Source: Aeromonas sobria (GTDB lineage Bacteria > Pseudomonadota > Gammaproteobacteria > Enterobacterales > Aeromonadaceae). From it: a stretch of 64,000 nucleotides of DNA. The stretch lies in assembly GCF_000820145.1 (NCBI RefSeq), contig NZ_CDBW01000006.1, forward strand, positions 186,001 to 250,000, given 5' to 3'. Shown here piece after piece: positions 1 through 10,576 of this stretch (the stretch's first letter is position 1; each line of letters starts with the position of its first letter). The notes beneath the pieces were generated by a model. It did no database searches and was not told the origin of the DNA. It saw only the letters and a program-made list of their open reading frames with translations. The position numbers were made by a program, and so were the translations under genes.

Positions 1-1
1 G

Positions 2-2581
2 TACGAGATGGAAGTGGTGCGGGATCGCAACGACAACTGCATCATCGTCTGCACCATCGAAAACTTCGATCCCATGGGCATCCACACCGGTGACTCCATC
101 ACGGTCGCGCCAGCCCAGACGCTGACCGACAAGGAGTTCCAGATCATGCGCAACGCCTCCATGGCGATACTGCGCGAGATCGGCGTCGAGACCGGCGGTT
201 CCAACGTCCAGTTCGGCATCAACCCGAAAGATGGCCGCATGGTCATCATCGAGATGAACCCGCGGGTGTCCCGCTCCTCTGCGCTGGCCTCCAAGGCGAC
301 CGGTTTCCCCATCGCCAAGATTGCTGCCAAGCTGGCCATCGGTTACACCCTCGACGAGCTGATGAACGACATCACCGGCGGTCGCACTCCGGCCTCCTTC
401 GAGCCGGCCATCGACTACGTGGTCACCAAGGTGCCGCGCTTCAACTTTGAAAAGTTCGCCGGTGCCAACGACCGTCTGACTACCCAGATGAAATCGGTCG
501 GCGAAGTGATGGCCATCGGCCGTAACTTCCAGGAGTCCCTGCACAAGGCGCTGCGCAGCCTCGAGACCGGCAAGACCGGCTTCGACCCCATGGTTGACCT
601 CAATGCCCCGGACTCCCTGACTCGCATCCGTCACGAGCTGCAGGATGCCGGCTGCGACCGCATCTGGTACATCGCCGATGCGTTCCGCGCCGGTCTCTCC
701 ATGGATGGCATCTTCAAGCTGACCAAGATTGACCCCTGGTTCCTGGTGCAGATTGAGGATCTGGTGAAGCTGGAAGAAGAGGTGAAAGAGCGCGGCATGG
801 CCGGTCTCGATGCCGACTTCCTGCGCGCCCTCAAGCGCAAAGGCTTCGCCGATGCCCGTCTGGCCAAGATCCTCGGCGTGGCCGAAGGCGAAGTGCGCAA
901 ACTGCGCGCCCGCCACAATATCTTCCCGGTCTACAAGCGGGTCGATACCTGCGCCGCCGAGTTCGCCACCAACACTGCCTACATGTACTCCAGCTACGAC
1001 GAAGAGTGCGAAGCGGCTCCGAGCAACCGCGACAAGATCATGATCATCGGCGGCGGCCCGAACCGTATCGGTCAGGGTATCGAGTTTGACTACTGCTGCG
1101 TACACGCGGCGCTGGCCCTGCGCGAAGACGGTTACGAGACCATCATGGTCAACTGCAACCCGGAAACTGTCTCCACCGATTACGACACCTCTGACCGTCT
1201 CTACTTCGAGCCGGTGACCCTGGAAGATGTGCTGGAAATCGTCCGCATCGAGAAGCCCAAGGGCGTTATCGTCCAGTACGGTGGCCAGACCCCGCTGAAA
1301 CTGGCCCGTGCGCTGGAAGCCAACGGCGTGCCGATTATCGGTACCAGCCCGGATGCCATCGACCGCGCCGAAGACCGCGAGCGCTTCCAGTCTGCGGTTG
1401 AGCGCCTCGGCCTCAAGCAGCCAGAAAATGGCACCGTCACCGCGTTGGAACAGGCAGTGCTGACAGCCGAGCGGATCACCTACCCGCTGGTGGTGCGCCC
1501 TTCCTATGTATTGGGTGGCCGCGCCATGGAGATCGTCTATGACGAGACCGACCTGCGTCGCTACTTCGCCGAGGCGGTGAGCGTCTCCAACGAATCACCG
1601 GTGCTGCTGGACCGCTTCCTGGACGATGCCACCGAGCTGGACGTGGATGCCATCTGCGACGGCGTTGACGTGGTCATCGGCGGCATCATGGAGCATATCG
1701 AGCAGGCCGGTATCCACTCCGGTGACTCCGGCTGCTCCCTGCCACCTTATACCTTGTCCAAGAAAATTCAGGACGAGATCCGCGAGCAGGTGCGCAAGCT
1801 GGCGCTGGAGCTCGGTGTGGTCGGCCTGATGAACGTGCAGTTTGCGGTCAAGGGCGATGACATCTACCTCATCGAAGTGAACCCGCGCGCCGCCCGTACC
1901 GTGCCGTTTGTCTCCAAGGCGACCGGTGCGCCGCTGGCCAAGATTGCCGCCCGCGTCATGGCCGGTCAGTCGCTGCAACAACAGGGCTTCACCAAAGAGA
2001 TCATCCCGCCCTACTACTCGGTGAAAGAGGTGGTACTGCCGTTCGCCAAGTTCCCGGGTGTTGACCCGCTGCTGGGGCCAGAGATGCGCTCTACCGGTGA
2101 AGTGATGGGGGTGGGCAACAGCTTTGCCGAGGCCTATGCCAAGGCCCAGCTGGGTGCCAGCCACGCCGTGCCGAAAGAGGGCCGCGCGTTGTTGTCTGTG
2201 CGTCACAGCGACAAAGCGCTGGTGGTGGATTTGGCTGCCAAGCTGCTGGAGCTGGGCTACGAGCTGGATGCCACTCACGGCACCGCAGTGGCGCTGGGCG
2301 AAGCCAGCATCAACCCGCGCCTGGTCAACAAGGTGCACGAGGGTCGCCCGCACATTCTGGATCGCATCAAGAATGGCGAGTACACCTATATCGTCAACAC
2401 CGCCGAAGGGCGAGTGGCGATCCAGGACTCCAAGCAGCTGCGTCGCGCCGCCTTGCAGCACAAAGTGGCTTATACCACCACCATGAATGAGGCGTTTGCC
2501 ACCTGCATGGCCATCAGCATGGATGCTACCGCCAACGTCAACTCGGTGCAGGAGCTGCATCAGCGCGTGAAAAACCGCTAA
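2..2581 (+). CDS. carB: Carbamoyl-phosphate synthase large subunit, 5' truncated by the window
   Basis: Makes carbamoyl phosphate from bicarbonate, ammonia (delivered by CarA) and two ATP, for arginine and pyrimidine synthesis in the cytoplasm. The first visible codon is base 2; about 215 N-terminal residues of the roughly 1073-residue protein lie outside the window. What remains covers the end of the first ATP-grasp half ([19 protein letters not shown]), the oligomerisation region, the second ATP-grasp half, which begins with the [19 protein letters not shown] motif and has its own [19 protein letters not shown], and the C-terminal allosteric MGS-like domain. Near identity to the E. coli protein over readable stretches makes the call very safe. 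No frameshift is seen. An intrinsic terminator follows 40 bases after the stop. Confidence 0.98.
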   Translation, partial: YEMEVVRDRNDNCIIVCTIENFDPMGIHTGDSITVAPAQTLTDKEFQIMRNASMAILREIGVETGGSNVQFGINPKDGRMVIIEMNPRVSRSSALASKATGFPIAKIAAKLAIGYTLDELMNDITGGRTPASFEPAIDYVVTKVPRFNFEKFAGANDRLTTQMKSVGEVMAIGRNFQESLHKALRSLETGKTGFDPMVDLNAPDSLTRIRHELQDAGCDRIWYIADAFRAGLSMDGIFKLTKIDPWFLVQIEDLVKLEEEVKERGMAGLDADFLRALKRKGFADARLAKILGVAEGEVRKLRARHNIFPVYKRVDTCAAEFATNTAYMYSSYDEECEAAPSNRDKIMIIGGGPNRIGQGIEFDYCCVHAALALREDGYETIMVNCNPETVSTDYDTSDRLYFEPVTLEDVLEIVRIEKPKGVIVQYGGQTPLKLARALEANGVPIIGTSPDAIDRAEDRERFQSAVERLGLKQPENGTVTALEQAVLTAERITYPLVVRPSYVLGGRAMEIVYDETDLRRYFAEAVSVSNESPVLLDRFLDDATELDVDAICDGVDVVIGGIMEHIEQAGIHSGDSGCSLPPYTLSKKIQDEIREQVRKLALELGVVGLMNVQFAVKGDDIYLIEVNPRAARTVPFVSKATGAPLAKIAARVMAGQSLQQQGFTKEIIPPYYSVKEVVLPFAKFPGVDPLLGPEMRSTGEVMGVGNSFAEAYAKAQLGASHAVPKEGRALLSVRHSDKALVVDLAAKLLELGYELDATHGTAVALGEASINPRLVNKVHEGRPHILDRIKNGEYTYIVNTAEGRVAIQDSKQLRRAALQHKVAYTTTMNEAFATCMAISMDATANVNSVQELHQRVKNR

Positions 2582-2622
2582 TCACTCCGCGAGCGAGCCA
2601 CACTCGCACCGCATATATAACC

Positions 2623-2656
2623 AACCCCCGCCAGCGATGGCGGGGGTTTATTTTTA
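2623..2656 (+). terminator. Intrinsic terminator of carB
   Basis: A perfect 10-bp stem (aacccccgcc / ggcgggggtt) with a 6-base loop is followed by a T-rich tail (tatttttat). It lies just after carB and ends the car transcription unit. Confidence 0.9.
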
Positions 2657-2874
2657 TCCGCCGCTGACAGTGCGGTTCGGGACGAGTGAGTCATTGAGGA
2701 AGGTCATGGCTGCTGCATCGCAGTCAGCGGATGGCGCGTGGGGCGGCAAAAGTGGGCAAGGGGAGGGCGCAGAGGCGTGAGCGGGTTTCAACTGCCGCAG
2801 GCAATCCTCTACAATGGCCTCACTTTGCTTGTCAGTGCAGCGCCACAGGCGCTGCCTGAAGTGGTCAACCCAAA

Positions 2875-4038
2875 ATGGAAATGCTTATGACCGCAGTGCC
2901 TTCATGTCGTCTTATTGCCCTCAGTGTTGCCTTGCTGCTGGCCGGTTGTGCCAGTGATCCCACCTCCGCCCCGACCAAAGAGGCGAGCGTTAGCGCCCCC
3001 AAGACTCCGCCTGCCATGCAGCCGCGCAAACCGGCGGACATGAAGAGCCGCATCGTGACATTTCTGCCCCGCAATGTGGTCGACAAGCAGGGGTGGGCCA
3101 ACGACGTGGTGACGGCGCTCACCACCCAGGGGGTGACGGTCAATGATCACAACGTCTGCTCCGTGCTGGCAGTGGCAGAGCAGGAGGCCACCTATCAGGC
3201 CGATCCCGTGGTGCCGGGCCTTGGCAAGATCGCCTGGAAGGAGATCAACTCACGGGCGGCCAAGCTGTTGATCCCCGAGTTTATGGTGCGGGCCGCGCTC
3301 TCCATCAACTCGCCCACCGGCAAGAGCTATGCCGAGCGGATCGACAAGCTGCGCACCGAGCGGGAGATGAGCGAGATCTTCGAGGACATGATCAGCATGC
3401 TGCCGATGGGCAAGACGCTGTTTGGCAACCTCAACCCGGTGCATACCGGTGGCCCGATGCAGGTGAGCATCGCCTTTGCCGAGGCCAACGCCCGTGGCTA
3501 CCCCTATCCCGTCAAGGACTCCATTCGCCACGAGGTCTTTACCCGCCGTGGCGGCATCTGGTTTGGCACCAAGCATATTTTCGGTTATCCCGCCGACTAC
3601 CCGGATACCCTCTACCGCTTTGCCGACTTCAACGCCGGTTGGTATGCCAGCCGCAATGCCGCCTTTCAGGCCGCAGTCAGCCGTTTGAGTGGCAAAACTC
3701 TGGCGCTGGATGGGGATCTGATCCGCTATGACTCGGATCTGCCGGGCAACACCGAGCTGGCCGTCTACACCCTCGCCAACCGAGTCAATATGAGTAAACA
3801 GGCGATCCACCAGAGTTTGCGCAAAGGGGATACCGCCGAATTTGCCGAGACCGACCTCTACCATCGCATCTTTACCCTGGCCGACCAGCAGGCTGGCAAG
3901 CGGCAGCCCCGCGCCATCCTGCCCGGCATTCAGCTAAAGAGCCCCAAGATCACCCGCAATCTCACCACCGCCTGGTTTGCCAAGCGGGTGGATGACAGGG
4001 AGCAACGCTGCGTGCGGCAGATGGCGACCATTCGCTAA
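2875..4038 (+). CDS. yaiW: YaiW-like outer-membrane lipoprotein (DUF1615)
   Basis: Predicted secreted lipoprotein of the DUF1615 family. A short basic N-terminus is followed by a hydrophobic run and the lipobox LLAGC, with the lipidated Cys at residue 25 from this start. The mature part matches E. coli YaiW closely in blocks such as NVCSVLAVAEQE, TGGPMQVSIAFAEAN, FADFNAGWYASRNAAFQ and SPKITRNLTTAWFAKRVD. In E. coli, YaiW is a surface-exposed lipoprotein linked to SbmA and peptide uptake; here no sbmA is adjacent, so that role is not supported by context. ATG codons at 2881 and 2887 are equally possible starts; the one at 2887 gives the most typical signal peptide. The gene stands alone, between the carB terminator and a strong hairpin. 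Confidence 0.85.
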   Translation: MEMLMTAVPSCRLIALSVALLLAGCASDPTSAPTKEASVSAPKTPPAMQPRKPADMKSRIVTFLPRNVVDKQGWANDVVTALTTQGVTVNDHNVCSVLAVAEQEATYQADPVVPGLGKIAWKEINSRAAKLLIPEFMVRAALSINSPTGKSYAERIDKLRTEREMSEIFEDMISMLPMGKTLFGNLNPVHTGGPMQVSIAFAEANARGYPYPVKDSIRHEVFTRRGGIWFGTKHIFGYPADYPDTLYRFADFNAGWYASRNAAFQAAVSRLSGKTLALDGDLIRYDSDLPGNTELAVYTLANRVNMSKQAIHQSLRKGDTAEFAETDLYHRIFTLADQQAGKRQPRAILPGIQLKSPKITRNLTTAWFAKRVDDREQRCVRQMATIR

Positions 4039-4040
4039 GA

Positions 4041-4076
4041 AGCATCAAGGGCGGCTAACTGGCCGCCCTTGATGCT
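4041..4076. terminator. Bidirectional terminator between yaiW and the NERD gene
   Basis: Perfect 15-bp inverted repeat (agcatcaagggcggc) with a 6-base loop between two convergent genes. There is no long T tract on either side, so strength is uncertain, but position and stem length fit a shared terminator. Confidence 0.7.
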
Positions 4077-4095
4077 TCCACAGGTGCAAGGAGGT

Positions 4096-4953
4096 TTATC
4101 TCTCCTCTGCTCGTAGCGTGATGATCTGCCGACATGTCGGATAACCGCTGCATCCCCAGAACTGCTCACCCTTGTTGCTGCCGTGGCGTGCTGTTCGTAG
4201 CACCATGGCATTGCCACATTTCGGGCAGTGTTGCTGAGTGTGGCTCGCTTCAGCAGGCTCGGGGATCATCTCTCTTGCCACGCTTGCTGGGTTGTTACGG
4301 GAAGAGGGCGTGGCAGGTTGGCTGTGACGCGCTTTTAGCTGCGCCACATGCTGTTTATGGGTCTGCCAATTGGCGGCCAGTCGTCTCCGCTGGATGGTGT
4401 CGATCACCCGAGTGACCTCGGCTGGGGTCAACACCTGTATGGTGTTGCCCTTGATATAGCGAATAAGCCCGCGGTTCATCACGTTCTCCGGCATCGGAGT
4501 TTTAAAGGTGCAGTCGCCAATAAAGTAGATGACCGAGTGGAGTTGCTGATCCGCCAGCCCGAGCAGGGATTTGAGTGTCATCAGATGCAGATAGTTCTGG
4601 CGCAGCGGGTTTTGAAAACTGTGCCTGCGGCGATAGATCTGCTGGGTCCAGCTCTTATGGGCCGGATTACCAAATATCCACCCCTTGATGTTTTTGGTCT
4701 CAATGACAAACACCCCGAAGCGCGAGACGAGCACATGGTCGATCTGGGTGGTGCCCTGCGGGATTGGCAGTGTCACATTCTTGATCAGGTGGTACTCCCG
4801 CTTGTCGAGAAAGAGCCGGATACCGAGATTGATAAAGGCCTCCCCGATCATCCCCTTGAACCAGGGGGTTTTGATCAGGGTGGCAAGCAACAGCAGGGGC
4901 AGCAGATACCAGAGCTGGTTCAGCAGAACCGTAATAACGGGTGTGAAGTCCAT
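4096..4953 (-). CDS. NERD-domain protein with C-terminal topoisomerase-type zinc finger
   Basis: 285 residues. An N-terminal hydrophobic segment (about residues 8-27) suggests a membrane anchor. Residues around 35-140 look like a nuclease-related NERD domain: IGEAFINLGIRLFL, then TQIDHVLVSRFGVFVIETKN, matching the conserved D and ExK signature of the restriction-endonuclease-like fold. A C-terminal zinc ribbon of the topoisomerase I type follows (CPKCGNAMVLRTAR, then FWGCSGYPTCR). The family is thought to act on DNA, but this protein's function is not known. Both convergent partners end in the hairpin downstream. The small secreted-protein gene upstream is on the same strand, with only a 27-base gap, so co-transcription is possible. 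Confidence 0.8.
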   Translation of the reverse strand: MDFTPVITVLLNQLWYLLPLLLLATLIKTPWFKGMIGEAFINLGIRLFLDKREYHLIKNVTLPIPQGTTQIDHVLVSRFGVFVIETKNIKGWIFGNPAHKSWTQQIYRRRHSFQNPLRQNYLHLMTLKSLLGLADQQLHSVIYFIGDCTFKTPMPENVMNRGLIRYIKGNTIQVLTPAEVTRVIDTIQRRRLAANWQTHKQHVAQLKARHSQPATPSSRNNPASVAREMIPEPAEASHTQQHCPKCGNAMVLRTARHGSNKGEQFWGCSGYPTCRQIITLRAEER

Positions 4954-4980
4954 TTCAACTCGCTTCTTTCAGATGCGCTA

Positions 4981-5442
4981 TTACATCCCAGAGTAGCGAT
5001 AGGTGCAGCCGCTCAAGTCACCCAGCACGGTTTTTGTGCTCTGTGGGGTAGGGGCAAAACTGGCCATTTTCTTATCGTCGACATAAACATCGAAGGCGCT
5101 TGCTTTGGTGATGACCTCAAGAAAGCTTGCCCAAGCATTGTCGCCGTTTCGCCAACCCAATTTCTCCGGTAGCCAGTAGCCGTTGCCATCGATCAGTAGC
5201 TCTACTTTGTGGTTGTCTGCAGGTGAGAGATCCTGTCCGTTTGCGAGAACAAAACTAACGCCAGTCAGATCGCCATTATCCGAATAACCGACGTCACAGC
5301 TGAGAGTGAAGGTGTCTCCTTGCTCATTCTTGATGACATGTTCCGCAATCCCCTGACCGAAACCGCTACTCCAGATATTAGGGATCGCCATTGCTGCTGG
5401 GGTTAGCAGGCTGGCGCTTAGCAACAAGACAATGGAACGCAT
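4981..5442 (-). CDS. Small secreted protein of unknown function
   Basis: 153 residues from the chosen start. That start (MRSIVLLLSASLLTPAAMA) is preceded by AGGAGA at a good distance and opens directly into a signal peptide with an AMA cleavage site; an in-frame start 18 bases upstream lacks both. The mature part has two cysteines (TLSCDVGY and LSGCTYRY) that could form a disulfide in the periplasm. No known domain is recognised. It probably shares a transcript with the NERD gene, which begins 27 bases downstream. Function unknown. Confidence 0.75.
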   Translation of the reverse strand: MRSIVLLLSASLLTPAAMAIPNIWSSGFGQGIAEHVIKNEQGDTFTLSCDVGYSDNGDLTGVSFVLANGQDLSPADNHKVELLIDGNGYWLPEKLGWRNGDNAWASFLEVITKASAFDVYVDDKKMASFAPTPQSTKTVLGDLSGCTYRYSGM

Positions 5443-5860
5443 GATATCTCCTGTACACATGGCAATAGGGCTTCGAACCGAACCATCTTACCAAGCCTAT
5501 CGGCGTGAATATGTGACTGATTGCACTAACTGTGTGACGACGCAGGATTTTTGCGGGGGGAGGTGATAACCGCCAGGGCGGCGAGCTGTTTAACAGGAGA
5601 GTGATAACCAACCAGCATCCAGACAGGTCAGGGGCACGTTATCGAGTATGGCGTCCAACTAAAAAAGCTCGTGATAGGGCTTTGAGTCTGGTAATGGGGG
5701 CGTGGCGAGCAGAAGCATACTCGAACCAGCGGTTAGCCTGCTCTCTACTATGCGCCATGGGCGTTGCACTCATTATCTGAATTTACGATGTAGTGGCGAT
5801 TTGGTTTGCTGTTGCGATATAGCCGGATATTTTTTGCCAGATAAGGCGTGAAATAACGGC
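5443..5860. other. Intergenic region without a supported gene
   Basis: About 420 bases, more AT-rich than the flanks, upstream of the small secreted-protein gene and downstream of the outer-membrane barrel gene. It should hold the promoter of the secreted-protein gene. A 59-codon open frame at 5601-5780 was examined and not accepted. No clear hairpin, tRNA or repeat was seen. Confidence 0.5.
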
Positions 5861-6826
5861 TTAAAAACTCATGGCCAGTCCGATGGAATAACCGCTGGTG
5901 TTGTGGCTGAACATATAGCGTGCGACCAGACGGGTGCGACTGACGATGATGTCGTATTTGCTGCTGTCGAGCTCCAGCCCCAGACCAAGGGAGTTGAGGG
6001 AGTTGAACCCAAGCAGGCCGCGCTGCTCGCCGAGGTATTCGGTGCGCGCCCCCTCCATCACATAGCGCAGCGGGCGATCGAGCAGCGTCCAGTCAAACAC
6101 CGGGGCCCGGCGGCGCAGGTAGAGGCCGAGGTTCTCCGCTTCGGCGCTACCGCGCACACTCTCTGAGGTGTTGCCAAAGCTCTGCAGGTGCTGGTAGGAG
6201 TAACGCACCTCGGCGTCGATATCCTGCGTTTTGGAAAAGAGCTCGTAGTCGAGCATTAGCGAGCCCCCCACTCCGTACATATTGAGCTGGCCATTATCGA
6301 GAAAGTCGAGTGAGTAGCCCTTGGTGCGCTCCAGCAGCCAGTTGCCGATCCGCAGATCGCTGGCCATGGTACCCAGCGAGAAGTTGGCGATGGGGCGCAG
6401 CACCCAGTGACCGCCCCGCTGGTCTTCATGGAGGGCGATATCCCAGCCGACCCCGCCCGAGGCGGTCACGCTGTTCCATTTGGTCGGTAGGGTGCGGCTC
6501 TCGGTGCCGTTGCTCACCACGAACTGGGGATCGTAGCGGCTAAAGCCGATCGCCCCTTCCAGATAGATGGGCACGGCTTCGCTCATGGTGGCGCCGCCAC
6601 CGATCTGGGTCATGTTGAGGGCGGCAGATTGATTGGTGCCGCTGCCGATATCGAGGTTGCTGGCGGTGATGTCGGGTACCACGGTGAAGGTCATCAGCGA
6701 GAGCACCGCATTGGCGCGCTCTTGCGCCCACTCCTGCTCCTGGGTCGCGGCATGCACGGCGCTGCCGGATAGCGCCAGCAGCATCGGTAACAACATCAGC
6801 AATAAAGAGGATAAAGGTCGGAGCAT
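5861..6826 (-). CDS. Outer-membrane beta-barrel protein, solitary autotransporter-barrel type
   Basis: 321 residues with a signal peptide ending near SAVHAA, then a chain of alternating polar and hydrophobic stretches rich in aromatic residues (GWDIALHEDQRG, YEGAIGFSRYD-like segments) and a final residue Phe in GYSIGLAMSF, the usual sorting signal of outer-membrane barrels. It resembles the solitary autotransporter-like barrels seen in Vibrio and Aeromonas, without a passenger domain. The substrate or role is unknown. It is monocistronic: divergent from the chemoreceptor gene and about 420 bases from the next minus-strand gene. Confidence 0.65.
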   Translation of the reverse strand: MLRPLSSLLLMLLPMLLALSGSAVHAATQEQEWAQERANAVLSLMTFTVVPDITASNLDIGSGTNQSAALNMTQIGGGATMSEAVPIYLEGAIGFSRYDPQFVVSNGTESRTLPTKWNSVTASGGVGWDIALHEDQRGGHWVLRPIANFSLGTMASDLRIGNWLLERTKGYSLDFLDNGQLNMYGVGGSLMLDYELFSKTQDIDAEVRYSYQHLQSFGNTSESVRGSAEAENLGLYLRRRAPVFDWTLLDRPLRYVMEGARTEYLGEQRGLLGFNSLNSLGLGLELDSSKYDIIVSRTRLVARYMFSHNTSGYSIGLAMSF

Positions 6827-7095
6827 GCGCGTGGTTCCCGATCAGCGGAGTCTGGTGGCCTTGCCCTTACTGTAGCGAGCTTCCTTAGGGCTGTCTTGAC
6901 GCAGGTGAACGGTAGTGTAACCAGTGGGGCTATATGCTGACACTGTCCAGAGATGAAAAACATTTATTGCAATACTGCTCTAATCGGAAATGCTTGATGT
7001 GGCTCATAGTTCTTGCGAATGAGCGGCACAACCGGCTGTATCAGCGAGATGGTTAAATATAATCAATGAGTTGACAAAAATAACAGGAGCTCGGG

Positions 7096-9069
7096 ATGAA
7101 CAGACTCGGATTAGCTAGCAAGATGTTGCTGGCAATTTGCCTGCCGTTATTAGCGTTGCTATTTTTCGCCAGCCACTATGCATACGACAGGTATCAGGCC
7201 GCCCATGAGATGGAGCAAGCCCTGCAGCAGCTCACCGTGGTGAAAAGCAGTGCCCAGCTGGTGCATGAACTGCAAAAGGAGCGAGGCATGTCGGCGGGGT
7301 TTATCGGCTCGCAGGGGCGTAAATTCGCCGATGTTCTGCCGCGTCAAAAGCTATTGGTTGACGAGGCGATCCACCATTTTCAGGCACAAGAGCAGGGGAT
7401 GGCTCATGAGGCGGTGGCTCAGGGATTGAGCGAGTTGGCCGGGATCCGCGATCAGGTGAGCAAGTTGGCCATCGAGGCGCCCCGTCAGGTTGCCTTCTAT
7501 AGCCAGTTAATTGCCTCTTTGCTCAAGGTAGTGGATGAGATTAGCCTGCGCAGCCAAGATGCCGGGATCGCCCTGCAGACCAATGCCTACGCTGCTTTCT
7601 TGCAAAACAAGGAGCGCATGGGGATGGAGCGGGCCACCCTCAGCAATGTGTTTGCCAAAGGGATCTTCACCCCGGCAACCCTGCAGCAGTTTATGTCCCT
7701 GCTGGCTGCCCAGCAGAGTTACCTTGAGCGTTTTCGCGCCGTGGCAAGCGAGCCGCAGCGGGAACTACTTGCGCAGATAGAGCAAAATCCGGTCATGGAA
7801 GAGGTGGTGAAATTCGAGCAGCTGGCGCTTGGCAAGATGGCTGATGGGGGCTTCGGCGTCGATCCAGAGCGCTGGTTTGCCCTGAGTACCGAGAAGATCG
7901 AGCTGCTCAAGCAGGGGGAAGATCGGCTCTATCAGCAACTGTTCGAACGGGTTGAACAGATGCAGACCGAGAGTCAGCGCAATTTCTGGTGGGGGTCGCT
8001 GGCGGTGCTCTTTTGCCTGCTGTTGACCACCCTCATCAGTTGGAAGGTGTTGCGGGATGTGCATCTGGGTTTCATGGCACTGCATCGCACCTTCTCTCAA
8101 CTCGTCAACAACAACGATCTGACGGTCAGGGTGCAATGGCAATCCGGCGATGAGCTGGGGGCACTGTCGCGGGATCTCAACCGCTTCCTGCAACACCTCG
8201 AAGGGCTGCTGCTGGAGGTGCGCCGCTCCTGTGAGGTGCTGACCCGCAGTGCCAGCAACTCAAATGAGGTGATTGCCGAAGTGAATGAGGGGGTGGTGCG
8301 TGGTGTCGGTCAGGTGGAGCTGGTAGCAACAGCTGCGACTGAAATGGCCTCAACAGTGGCTGAAATCGCCCGCAATGCGACCCAGACCTCGTTGGCAACC
8401 CAGCAGGCCATCGGTCGTGCCCGGCAGGGTGACAAAGATGTGGATCAGACCATTACCGCCATCGAACGGGTGGCCGGTACCCTCGACGAGACCCAGGTGT
8501 TGGTCAACAACCTGCATCAGGACACCGAATCTGCCGTCGAGGCGCTCAACCTCATCAAGCAGATCTCCGATCGCACCAATTTGCTGGCCCTCAACGCCGC
8601 CATTGAAGCCGCCCGGGCTGGCGAGTCGGGGCGTGGCTTTGCCGTGGTCGCTGACGAGGTGCGCTCGCTGGCGTCCCGAACTCAGCAGGCGGCCGATGAT
8701 ATCGAGCAGATGTTATCCCGCCTGCGTGTTGGGGCCCGTCAGGCGGTGGTGGCCATGCAGTCGGGCAGCGAGCAGGCGGGTCTCAGTGTCAGTGAAGCGC
8801 AGCGGGCGGGTCACGAGCTGACCGACATCGTCAACGAGGTGCGCAAGGTGAGTGACATGACGGCGCAGGTAGCAACCGCAACCGAGCAGCAGCGCTACGT
8901 GACCGACGATATCCAGCACAATGTGATGACCATCCGCGAAGTGTACGAGGCGCACCGTCAGCACTCGGTCACCTTGCAGCAAAACAGTGCCGAGCTGGAT
9001 CAGTTGGCACGGGAGCTGGCCGGACGTATTGCCAGCTTCAAGTTGCTGGAGAGAGCATCCCCCCACTGA
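7096..9069 (+). CDS. Methyl-accepting chemotaxis protein with a nitrate/nitrite-sensing (NIT) domain
   Basis: 657 residues. A first membrane segment (residues 8-27) is followed by a large periplasmic helical domain of the NIT type, recognised by the [17 protein letters not shown] signature. A second membrane segment lies near residues 295-315, then a HAMP domain and a signalling domain with the conserved hairpin tip ([20 protein letters not shown]) and [15 protein letters not shown]. It would pass a ligand signal to CheA/CheW. Known NIT domains sense nitrate or nitrite; the actual ligand here is inferred. AGGAG precedes the start. motY follows after 68 bases on the same strand, so joint expression with motility genes is plausible. 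Confidence 0.92.
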   Translation: MNRLGLASKMLLAICLPLLALLFFASHYAYDRYQAAHEMEQALQQLTVVKSSAQLVHELQKERGMSAGFIGSQGRKFADVLPRQKLLVDEAIHHFQAQEQGMAHEAVAQGLSELAGIRDQVSKLAIEAPRQVAFYSQLIASLLKVVDEISLRSQDAGIALQTNAYAAFLQNKERMGMERATLSNVFAKGIFTPATLQQFMSLLAAQQSYLERFRAVASEPQRELLAQIEQNPVMEEVVKFEQLALGKMADGGFGVDPERWFALSTEKIELLKQGEDRLYQQLFERVEQMQTESQRNFWWGSLAVLFCLLLTTLISWKVLRDVHLGFMALHRTFSQLVNNNDLTVRVQWQSGDELGALSRDLNRFLQHLEGLLLEVRRSCEVLTRSASNSNEVIAEVNEGVVRGVGQVELVATAATEMASTVAEIARNATQTSLATQQAIGRARQGDKDVDQTITAIERVAGTLDETQVLVNNLHQDTESAVEALNLIKQISDRTNLLALNAAIEAARAGESGRGFAVVADEVRSLASRTQQAADDIEQMLSRLRVGARQAVVAMQSGSEQAGLSVSEAQRAGHELTDIVNEVRKVSDMTAQVATATEQQRYVTDDIQHNVMTIREVYEAHRQHSVTLQQNSAELDQLARELAGRIASFKLLERASPH

Positions 9070-9137
9070 TCCATTTGCGCTAAAGCTTGACCCTCCCTGG
9101 CCGATATATCTGGTGAGATCGTGTGGAGGGCAGGCAA

Positions 9138-10013
9138 TTGAACGCTTGGTTGTTGGGGTTGGTCAGCATATCCGTGAGTATGCAGTTACAGGCTGGGGTC
9201 ACCGAATTTGGTGCCGGTCTGGATCAATCCGTCTGGCGTTTGACCTCCGATACCCAGATTGAGTGTCGCCTAGAACACCCCATTCCCAACTGGGGAACGG
9301 GGGCCTTTGTCAGCCGTGCCGGGCGCAAGATCAACCTCGACTTCGAGCTCAAGGGCAAGCGGCCACAGGCCCAGACCCAGACGGTGAGCCTTGGCATCAT
9401 GCCGCCGGTATGGCGTCCGGGGATTGCCGGGCGAGAAGTGAGCCAGCTGCGCTTCTATCAGCAGTTCGATGGACTTGTGGAGGGGCAAACCGCCTGGACC
9501 ATGCTCGACGAGCTGGAGGGAGGGCGGATGCCGACTTTCCAGTATCGGGACTGGTATCGCCAGAACCGCGCGGTGCGGGTGTCACTGTCGTCAGTCAATT
9601 TTCGGGTCAAATATCAGGCCTTTATCGACTGTCTGAGCGGGCTCTTGCCCTACAGCTTCAACGATATCGCCTTCAGCGTGCTCACCTACGACAAGAACAG
9701 TGATCAGCTCTCCATCCCCTCCAAACGGCGGCTGGCGATGATCAGCGAGTTTATCAAGGCGGACAAGAGCATCGACGTGGTGGTGATCGACGCCTACAGC
9801 GACAGCTACGGCGGCCGCTGGCCGAACCAGAAGCTTTCGGAAAAGCGGGCCGATGCCATCAAGAAGGTGTTTGTCGATCTGGGGCTGGAGCCCGGCAAGG
9901 TCTCGGTGGAGGGGCACGGCGAGAAGCAGCATGTCTCCTCCAACGAAACCGAACAGGGGCGCGCCAAGAACCGGCGGGTGGTGATCAGCATGGGGCGCAA
10001 CGGCGAGATCTAG
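9138..10013 (+). CDS. motY: Sodium-driven flagellar motor protein MotY
   Basis: About 291 residues, with an N-terminal MotY-specific domain and a C-terminal OmpA-like peptidoglycan-binding domain (IDAYSDSYGGRWPNQKLSEK, then VEGHGEKQ and NRRVVISM). In Vibrio, MotY forms the T ring under the polar flagellar basal body and helps stators PomA/PomB assemble. The start is taken as TTG at 9138: GGAGGG lies 8 bases upstream and the protein then opens with a clean signal peptide (MNAWLLGLVSISVSMQLQA). A GTG at 9123 would bury that ribosome site in the coding region and add a charged tail before the signal. A strong terminator follows. Confidence 0.93.
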   Translation: MNAWLLGLVSISVSMQLQAGVTEFGAGLDQSVWRLTSDTQIECRLEHPIPNWGTGAFVSRAGRKINLDFELKGKRPQAQTQTVSLGIMPPVWRPGIAGREVSQLRFYQQFDGLVEGQTAWTMLDELEGGRMPTFQYRDWYRQNRAVRVSLSSVNFRVKYQAFIDCLSGLLPYSFNDIAFSVLTYDKNSDQLSIPSKRRLAMISEFIKADKSIDVVVIDAYSDSYGGRWPNQKLSEKRADAIKKVFVDLGLEPGKVSVEGHGEKQHVSSNETEQGRAKNRRVVISMGRNGEI

Positions 10014-10038
10014 CTCGGAAGTCCAAGCAGACGAGCAT

Positions 10039-10066
10039 AAAAAAGAGCGCGTCAGCGCTCTTTTTT
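10039..10066. terminator. Bidirectional terminator between motY and gloA
   Basis: Short GC stem gagcgc/gcgctc with tetraloop, flanked by six A on the left and six T on the right. It works in both directions and serves the two convergent genes. Confidence 0.93.
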
Positions 10067-10098
10067 GATCCTGCCATTTGGCAGCGGAGTTGGGCTGC

Positions 10099-10512
10099 TT
10101 AGATGCTGTCACCCAGGCCAGTACCGGCATCTTTCTTGGCGATCAGTTCAATCTTGTAACCGTCCGGATCTTCGACGAAGGCGATGACGGTGGTGCCACC
10201 CTTGACCGGGCCCGGCTCGCGGGTGATCTTGGCTCCGGCGGCGCGCAGGGCGTCGCAGGTGGCATAAATGTCGTCCGCTTCCAGCGCGATATGGCCGTAG
10301 GCAGAGCCCAGTTCGTACTCGCTCACCCCCCAGTTGTAGGTCAGCTCGATCACCGCATCATCTTTCTCGTCACCATAGCCGACGAAGGCCAGGGTGTACT
10401 TGTACTCGCTGTTCTCGCTCTTGCGCAGCAGCTTCATGTCGAGCACGCGGGTGTAGAAGTCGATGGAGCGTTGCAGATCGCCGACACGCAGCATGGTATG
10501 CAGAATTCTCAT
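10099..10512 (-). CDS. gloA: Lactoylglutathione lyase (glyoxalase I)
   Basis: 137 residues, the usual bacterial length. It isomerises the methylglyoxal-glutathione adduct to S-lactoylglutathione in the cytoplasm. The four metal ligands of the nickel-type E. coli enzyme are all present at the same positions: His5, Glu56, His74 and Glu122. Motifs [18 protein letters not shown] and [13 protein letters not shown] are typical. It sits 175 bases downstream of nth on the same strand; the space between holds a decayed copy of the nth end, so the present pairing with nth may be secondary. Confidence 0.97.
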   Translation of the reverse strand: MRILHTMLRVGDLQRSIDFYTRVLDMKLLRKSENSEYKYTLAFVGYGDEKDDAVIELTYNWGVSEYELGSAYGHIALEADDIYATCDALRAAGAKITREPGPVKGGTTVIAFVEDPDGYKIELIAKKDAGTGLGDSI

Positions 10513-10576
10513 TGCTCAGTTCTCCGGGTTGGTGATGTGTACTGCTTTCAATCTCGGTTGCGAGGCTATCTATCTC

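Noticed and set aside
1595-2560. Long minus-strand ORF (321 codons) inside carB
   Set aside because: Lies entirely over the conserved carB frame; it is a shadow due to high GC.
5601-5780. 59-codon GTG ORF with aacaggaga just upstream
   Set aside because: The ribosome-site spacing is only one or two bases, codons are rare ones for this genome (ata, agg, cga, cta), and no family is recognised.
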